Assembly (NCBI RefSeq): GCF_003732265.1 | Contig: NZ_MOBK01000011.1 | Coordinates: 1-64,000, forward strand | DNA length: 64,000 bases | Direction of reading: 5' to 3' | Source of the DNA: Pseudomonas brassicacearum | GTDB lineage: Bacteria; Pseudomonadota; Gammaproteobacteria; Pseudomonadales; Pseudomonadaceae | Part shown: positions 59,546 through 64,000 of the stretch, piece by piece | Layout of the letters: each line of letters begins with the position of its first letter | Numbering within the stretch: the stretch's first letter is position 1 | Position numbers and translations under genes: made by a program | The notes under the pieces: generated by a model | Database searches by the model: none | What the model saw: the letters and a program-made list of their open reading frames with translations, nothing else | Told to the model about the DNA's origin: nothing

Positions 59546-59559
59546 CAATTTTTTGATTG
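59546..59559. promoter_or_regulatory. Possible operator, MocR/EamA divergent region
   Basis: caat..attg inverted repeat (caattttttgattg) lies in the 87-bp region between the divergent MocR and EamA genes. Confidence 0.35.
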
Positions 59560-59614
59560 TTCTTAATCCTGGCTCATAGGATGCCTTTCACGCAACCTGA
59601 CACGGAGACGCCAC

Positions 59615-60511
59615 ATGGAAAGGACCTCAACGCTCAACAGACCGACGCTGGACAAGCACGCCAGCGGGCTGATCAATGGCTTCATCGGTGTGCTGATCTT
59701 CAGCGGCTCACTGCCCGCCACCCGCGTGGCCGTGCTCGAATTCGACCCGGTGTTCCTGACCGTCGCCCGGGCCACCATCGCCGGCGTGTTGGCGCTGTGC
59801 ATGTTGTGGCTGTTCAAGGAAAAGCGCCCGGCGCGCAGTCAATTGCTGCCGTTGGTCATTGTGGCGTTGGGGGTTGTGGTCGGCTTTCCGCTGCTGACGG
59901 CGCTGGCGTTGCAATACGTGACGTCGGCGCATTCCATCGTCTTCGTCGGCCTGTTGCCGCTCGCCACCGCGGTCTTCGGTGTGTTGCGCGGTGGCGAACG
60001 TCCACGGCCGGCGTTCTGGTTTTTTTCGGTGCTGGGCAGTTTGCTGGTGATCGGCTTCGCCGTTTCCCAGGGCCTGACCGCGTCGCCTGTCGGTGATGTG
60101 CTGATGCTGTTGGCGATTCTGGCCTGTGGCCTGGGCTACGCCGAAGGCGCCAAGCTCTCCAGAACACTGGGCGGCTGGCAGGTGATTTGCTGGGCCCTGG
60201 TGTTGTCGCTACCGCTGATGGCCGCGCTGACGGTGTGGCGGATGCCCGTTTCATTGTCCGGGATCACGATGCCGGCCTGGTTGAGCCTGGCGTATGTGTC
60301 GCTGTTCAGCATGCTGATCGGTTTCGTGTTCTGGTATCGCGGATTGGCGCAGGGCGGGATTGCGGCGGTGGGACAACTGCAACTGCTGCAGCCGTTTTTC
60401 GGCCTGGCGCTGGCGGCGACATTGCTGCACGAACAGGTCAGCCTCGGCATGCTCGGGGTCACCGTGGCGGTAATCGTATGCGTAGCGGGCGCGAGAAAGT
60501 TCGCCAAATAA
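59615..60511 (+). CDS. EamA/DMT-family transporter
   Basis: This 298-residue inner-membrane protein of the drug/metabolite exporter family has ten helices in two EamA repeats (NGFIGVLIFSGSLPATRVAVLEFDP; VGDVLMLLAILACGLGYAEGAKL). It probably exports an amino acid or related metabolite. The divergent MocR-type gene, 87 bp away, is its likely regulator and suggests the exported compound is a PLP-reactive amine or amino acid. Confidence 0.9.
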   Translation: MERTSTLNRPTLDKHASGLINGFIGVLIFSGSLPATRVAVLEFDPVFLTVARATIAGVLALCMLWLFKEKRPARSQLLPLVIVALGVVVGFPLLTALALQYVTSAHSIVFVGLLPLATAVFGVLRGGERPRPAFWFFSVLGSLLVIGFAVSQGLTASPVGDVLMLLAILACGLGYAEGAKLSRTLGGWQVICWALVLSLPLMAALTVWRMPVSLSGITMPAWLSLAYVSLFSMLIGFVFWYRGLAQGGIAAVGQLQLLQPFFGLALAATLLHEQVSLGMLGVTVAVIVCVAGARKFAK

Positions 60512-60601
60512 AAGTGTACTGCGGCTTGCGCTCATGGCTGTACGGGGCGAGCCGCACGCCCTCCATGATAAAAATGGCGTTCTCGTTGCCGGAGACTCGC
60601 C

Positions 60602-61222
60602 ATGGACCTCGCTACCCTCACTCTTTTTCTGCCCGCCTGCTTTGCCCTGAACATGGCGCCTGGGCCGAATAACCTGCTGTCGGTCAGCAACTCGACGCGT
60701 TACGGCTATCGCACTTCCTGCGTGGCCGGGATCGGCCGGTTGCTGGCGTTCGCCGGCATGATCGCCCTCGCCTCCGCCGGGTTGGCCGTGGTGCTGCAAA
60801 CCTCCGAAATGCTGTTCTACGGGATCAAGATCGTCGGCGCGGCGTACCTGTTTTACCTCGCCTGGCAATTGTGGCGCGCCGACCCTGGCGCCGAGCGCGC
60901 TGACACCCGGCTCCCCGTCGGTGTGCTGGCCTTGGCGCGGCAGGAGTTTCTGGTGGCGGCCGGCAACCCCAAAGCCATTTTGATCTTCACCGCATTCCTG
61001 CCGCAGTTTGTCGACCCGACCCGCGCGGTGACGCCGCAATTCGCGTTGCTGGGGGCGTTGTTTTTGATACTGGAATGGATTGCCATCAGTGCGTACGCCT
61101 ACATGGGTTTGCACATGCGTCGCTGGTTCGCTGAGCCGCGTGGCAAGCGGATGTTTAACCGTTGCTGCGCGGGGTTGTTGTCGGCGGCGGCCTCGGTGTT
61201 GTTGATGGCGAAGCGAGCGTGA
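60602..61222 (+). CDS. LysE-family exporter
   Basis: This 206-residue inner-membrane protein of the LysE/RhtB superfamily has six helices with N-terminal FALNMAPGPNNLLSVSNSTRYG (PGPNN motif) and AAGNPKAILIFTAFLPQF (GNPK motif). It lies 90 bp after the EamA gene and may share its transcript, since no terminator lies between them. Cargo unknown. Confidence 0.91.
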   Translation: MDLATLTLFLPACFALNMAPGPNNLLSVSNSTRYGYRTSCVAGIGRLLAFAGMIALASAGLAVVLQTSEMLFYGIKIVGAAYLFYLAWQLWRADPGAERADTRLPVGVLALARQEFLVAAGNPKAILIFTAFLPQFVDPTRAVTPQFALLGALFLILEWIAISAYAYMGLHMRRWFAEPRGKRMFNRCCAGLLSAAASVLLMAKRA

Positions 61223-61229
61223 TCAACCG

Positions 61230-61264
61230 GGGGACGATGGTTCTTTAAGCACGACATCGTCCCC
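61230..61264. terminator. Strong hairpin after the LysE gene
   Basis: ggggacgatg and catcgtcccc form a perfect 10-bp stem with a 15-nt loop, 8 bp past the stop codon. There is no T-run (ccccttcccg follows), so it is a hairpin of uncertain efficiency. Confidence 0.5.
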
Positions 61265-61391
61265 TTCCCGCCTTTGCATCTGAGAAATGTTATTCCCCCA
61301 TCCAAACTTTTCGCTTCGCTGGGCGTCATCTCTTTAACGCTGCCGACATGGCCTAGCAACCCCGACAAATGACCTCAGCCAAGGATCGCCG

Positions 61392-61832
61392 ATGACCTTT
61401 CTCGTTTTTCTTCTCGCCTGCGGTGCAGCCGCAAGCACAGGCTTCTTTTTCAAACCGGGCCAGTGGTACGAATCGCTGGTCAAACCCGGCTTCACCCCAC
61501 CCAACTGGGTGTTCCCCGTCGCTTGGTCGACGATCTACCTTTTGCTCGCGTGGGCCGGGTACCGGTTGACCCTGATACCTGGAAGCCAGGAGGTGCTGGC
61601 GTTATGGGCGGCGCAGATCGCGCTGAATACGCTGTGGACGCCGGTATTCTTCGGCGCTCAGCGCATTTTCGCCGGCATGGTGATCCTGACGCTGCTCTGG
61701 CTAGTAGTCGCGGTGATGGTGGTGATGGCGTTGCGACTGGATGTGATCACTGGCTTGATTCTGCTGCCTTACCTTGCGTGGCTTTGCGTGGCCGCTGCGT
61801 TGAATTTTTCCATCTTGCGCAATAACCGCTGA
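61392..61832 (+). CDS. tspO: TspO/MBR-family protein
   Basis: This 146-residue membrane protein with five helices and the TspO pattern (FFFKPGQWYESLVKPGFTPPNWVFPVAWSTIYLLLAWAGYRL; ALNTLWTPVFFGAQRIFAG; LPYLAWLCVAAALNFSI) binds porphyrins and helps in oxidative or photo-oxidative stress. Trp and Pro of the conserved KPGFTPPNW loop are intact. It overlaps the following esterase gene (TGATG). Confidence 0.93.
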   Translation: MTFLVFLLACGAAASTGFFFKPGQWYESLVKPGFTPPNWVFPVAWSTIYLLLAWAGYRLTLIPGSQEVLALWAAQIALNTLWTPVFFGAQRIFAGMVILTLLWLVVAVMVVMALRLDVITGLILLPYLAWLCVAAALNFSILRNNR

Positions 61833-62818
61833 TGATGAATGCCAACGAGGGGATCAAATCCCCATGGCCTGCTGACGAGCGAGAGTTGGCACAGGTGCGC
61901 GATTTCAACAAGAAGCTCGCCTGGTTGCCGCGCTTTCGAATCCGCAATCGCCTAATGCCTCGATTGATCCAGGCCTTGCTGCGTGCCAGTCAAATTGGCG
62001 GCGCAGGTAAATTGCTCAAGCACGAGCTCAAGGCTGAGAGAAAGGTGGTGAGCGTGGGCGGCGCTTCAGTGCCCGTTCGGATCATCCGGCCCAGAGGTGA
62101 ATCAAAGGGCGTCGTGCTGGATTTTCATGGCGGTGGCTGGGTCATCGGCAATGCGCAGATGGATGACAACTTCAACGTTGCCATGGTGAAGACGTGCAAC
62201 GTCACGGTCGTATCGGTCGATTACCGGCTTGCCTTATCGACACCGATTGAGGGTGTGATGGAGGATTGTCTGTGTGCCGCGCGCTGGTTACTGAGTGACA
62301 GCTGTGAAGAGTCTGCTGGCTTGCCCGTGATCGTCGTCGGTGAATCGGCCGGGGCGCATCTTGCTGCGGCGACGTTGCTGGCGCTGTCACCCGACTTGCT
62401 CCAACGGGTGAGCGGCGCGTTGTTGTATTACGGTGTCTACGATTTGACGGGAACGGCGAGCGTGCGTGCGGCGCCCCCTGAAACGCTGGTGTTGGACGGC
62501 CCCGGCATGGTTGAAGCGTTGCGCAGGTTGACGCCGAACCTGAATGACCAGCAACGCCGGCAGCCCCCCTTGTCACCGTTGTACGGCGACTTTACGGGTT
62601 TTCCGCCGGCGCTGATGTTTGCCGGCGAGCTGGATCCCCTGAGAGACGACACACTCGAATTAGCCGAGCGCTGGATGAAATCGGCACCGGTTGAGGTGCA
62701 TGTGTTGGCGTCATGTCCTCACGGGTTTATTCATTTTCCGACGGCCATGGCAGATAGCGTGCTTGCGTATGGCCGTGAGTGGATAACGGCTCGGATCGAT
62801 GCGCTGGCAGGCGCCTAG
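61832..62818 (+). CDS. Alpha/beta hydrolase, hormone-sensitive-lipase (HSL) type
   Basis: This 328-residue esterase has HGGGW (99-103, oxyanion hole), the nucleophile Ser172 in VGESAGAH, the Asp in AGELDPLRDD and the catalytic His in CPHGFIHF. It hydrolyses short-chain carboxylic esters; physiological substrate unknown. It overlaps the tspO stop, so the two are coupled. It is encoded just upstream of a convergent DUF6124-like gene. Confidence 0.9.
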   Translation: MMNANEGIKSPWPADERELAQVRDFNKKLAWLPRFRIRNRLMPRLIQALLRASQIGGAGKLLKHELKAERKVVSVGGASVPVRIIRPRGESKGVVLDFHGGGWVIGNAQMDDNFNVAMVKTCNVTVVSVDYRLALSTPIEGVMEDCLCAARWLLSDSCEESAGLPVIVVGESAGAHLAAATLLALSPDLLQRVSGALLYYGVYDLTGTASVRAAPPETLVLDGPGMVEALRRLTPNLNDQQRRQPPLSPLYGDFTGFPPALMFAGELDPLRDDTLELAERWMKSAPVEVHVLASCPHGFIHFPTAMADSVLAYGREWITARIDALAGA

Positions 62819-62864
62819 CGGTGTTGGCGAGGAAGCAAGCTCCCCCGCCAACGTAATGCAGCGA

Positions 62865-63257
62865 TTACTTAGGCGGAACGAAGTTATCCAGCATTCGATT
62901 CACCGCCAGCTCCCCCAACATGATGACCTGCTGCAACGCCAGGACGTTACTGCGATGAGTCCCCTCTAGCGATGCCGCCACGTTGCTGGCCATGACACTG
63001 GCCGACGCCATGTTCTCGCACGTTTGAACCAGCAAGGTTTCATGGTCGACGTCTGGAGCAATCATGTAAATGGTGCTGGGTTTTCGAGGGGTGTTGTTCA
63101 TGAGCGCCGCCGGGTTGAGATAGAAATTGAGCGCGCGTTCGGCGGCGTCGTGGAGTTTTTTGGGGTCGAGGGTTTCGTACGGGGATACTGAATCGGCGTT
63201 TGGCGGATCGGTATCTGGTGAATCGGTGTCTGGTGGGTTAGGTGTTACCTTGAACAT
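62865..63257 (-). CDS. DUF6124 (formerly DUF3077)-family small protein
   Basis: This 130-residue protein has a repetitive proline/aspartate-rich N-terminus (NPPDTDSPDTDPPNADS, residues about 7-23) and a helical C-terminal two-thirds with LHDAAERALNFYL and ALQQVIMLGELAVNRML. It resembles small proteins widespread in Pseudomonas and of unknown function. It is preceded by a conserved-looking structured leader of about 400 nt. The ATG at 63257 has GGAG nine bases upstream. Confidence 0.75.
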   Translation of the reverse strand: MFKVTPNPPDTDSPDTDPPNADSVSPYETLDPKKLHDAAERALNFYLNPAALMNNTPRKPSTIYMIAPDVDHETLLVQTCENMASASVMASNVAASLEGTHRSNVLALQQVIMLGELAVNRMLDNFVPPK

Positions 63258-63749
63258 AGATGAACTCCAACTTCTAATATTGAGGAGCCATTACCCTCGC
63301 TACCAAACGAAGGGGTGGCGGCCATACGTGGGTTGGTAGACCGGTAGAAGCTGGAAACCCGGCGCTCACAATGGAGCCCCACGCATGACCACCATAAAAA
63401 CAGAGTCCCAAAAAGAGACTACATAAGGTGTTGTCATGCGGCTTCTAGACGGGCTACCAAACCCGATCACTGTTTTTCAGTGACAGGGAGACGATATAGC
63501 CCGCCCCGTAGCCGCACAAGCCGGCGGATTCTCTCTGACCCGTAGGTAACGGCGCAAGGTTTTGTAGCCTTCGGGACGTAACACCAAGTGTTTTTAAACA
63601 CGCGCCATTAAACGTGTGAAGGCTTCCAATAAAATCAAAGAAACGTCCGACATTTTCAGAAATGATCGAATCCTATCGAGTGGCCGGTTTGATGCCTTGA
63701 AGTTCGCTTGGCCCCGAATCGAGTTCCTACGTGAGCGGCTAAACGACGC
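63258..63749 (-). ncRNA. Structured leader candidate of the DUF6124-like gene (492 bp without a gene)
   Basis: This gene-free stretch reads as a 5' leader on the minus strand. It contains a long imperfect stem (63441-63464 against 63330-63351), a perfect 6-bp hairpin with a TTTTT loop (63467-63483), and a 10-nt direct repeat of the stem's 5' strand at 63299-63308. That repeat could pair with the same middle segment, making two exclusive folds. A 23-codon open frame (63437 to 63366, minus) lies inside. Whether it is a transcribed regulator is inference. Confidence 0.55.
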
Positions 63750-64000
63750 TTAAGGCTGATCAGTCGACGCCCCTTTGAGCTCAACCTGATTGCCATCCGG
63801 GTCAAAGCAATACAGCGACAAGCCATAACCCTCAGCACCAAAGCGCGTGGCCGCTTTCTCCGGCGTCAAACCAAAAGACTGCAAGTGGCTGACAAGTGCC
63901 ACTTCATCAAAGGGTTCGATGCGCAGGCAGACATGGTCAAGGTTACGCCCCTCTGGGCCAGCGGCGGCACCACCCTTGCGCCCCAGCTCCCCGTCCAGGC
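63750..64000 (-). CDS. VOC-family protein (5' end cut by the window)
   Basis: The C-terminal ~83 residues of a vicinal-oxygen-chelate protein are present, ending LKGASTDQP before the TAA at 63750. Motifs NLDHVCLRIEPFDEVALVSHL (first metal-ligand His of a module) and YGLSLYCFDPDGNQVELKG (C-terminal Glu ligand) mark it as glyoxalase/dioxygenase fold. The remainder lies beyond the window. Substrate unknown. Confidence 0.85.
   Translation of the reverse strand, partial: LDGELGRKGGAAAGPEGRNLDHVCLRIEPFDEVALVSHLQSFGLTPEKAATRFGAEGYGLSLYCFDPDGNQVELKGASTDQP

Overview
The window is chromosomal DNA of a fluorescent Pseudomonas, most likely the P. fluorescens group. The evidence is high-GC coding sequence, close family-level matches to Pseudomonas proteins, many REP palindromes carrying the typical gggagcgggcttgctcgcga core, and a block (about 23.6-39.1 kb) whose gene order matches what I recall around the P. 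aeruginosa ldcA-dnaQ-rnhA-gloB-mltD-nppA1A2BCD-fabI locus.

Layout. (1) 0-7 kb: a sugar-acid (aldonate) catabolic cluster. An IlvD/Edd-type dehydratase is divergent from an MFS transporter, a FAH-fold dehydratase and an alpha-ketoglutaric semialdehyde dehydrogenase. A FadR-type GntR regulator follows, and two FadR-consensus operators lie in the divergent region. (2) 7-10.6 kb: an MMPL/RND exporter with a secreted YCF48-type beta-propeller partner. (3) 10.6-11.9 kb: a gene-poor stretch in which two ~300 bp inverted repeat arms enclose two hexanucleotide microsatellites (9 and 23 units), next to a 7 bp repeat of 8 units. (4) 11.9-18.4 kb: a compact minus-strand housekeeping operon, nadK - metallophosphatase - rhomboid protease - yeaC - DUF2797 - pepN. 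(5) 18.5-23.6 kb: DUF1853, arsB, a ChrR-type flavin reductase, a small unknown protein, a LysR regulator and a GNAT acetyltransferase. (6) 23.6-39.1 kb: lysine decarboxylase, DNA polymerase III epsilon, RNase HI, a methyltransferase, glyoxalase II, lytic transglycosylase MltD, a five-gene peptide/nucleopeptide ABC transporter and FabI. (7) 39.3-49.4 kb: LysR/VOC/amidase, a degenerate GGDEF protein, an IorA/IorB-type molybdenum hydroxylase with a c-type cytochrome, a divergent SDR/LysR pair, and NnrS-PpyR. The NnrS-PpyR leader carries three GT-N7-AC elements and a sigma54-like promoter, which suggests nitric-oxide control. (8) 49.7-54.4 kb: an AraC regulator and a very large orphan protein ending in an intact Fic (AMPylation) motif. 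This is the most interesting gene in the window. (9) 54.4-64 kb: LysE exporters, a TctABC tricarboxylate transporter, a MocR/EamA divergent pair, TspO, an HSL-type esterase, and a DUF6124-like gene preceded by a ~400 nt structured leader with mutually exclusive hairpins. A VOC protein is cut by the window end.

The core genes look ordinary. The accessory interest lies in the Fic-domain giant protein, the NO-type promoter architecture, the repeat/microsatellite island and the attenuator-like leader. I see no tRNA, rRNA, CRISPR array, transposase or prophage. All function calls rest on motif and family recognition by eye; no database search was run.
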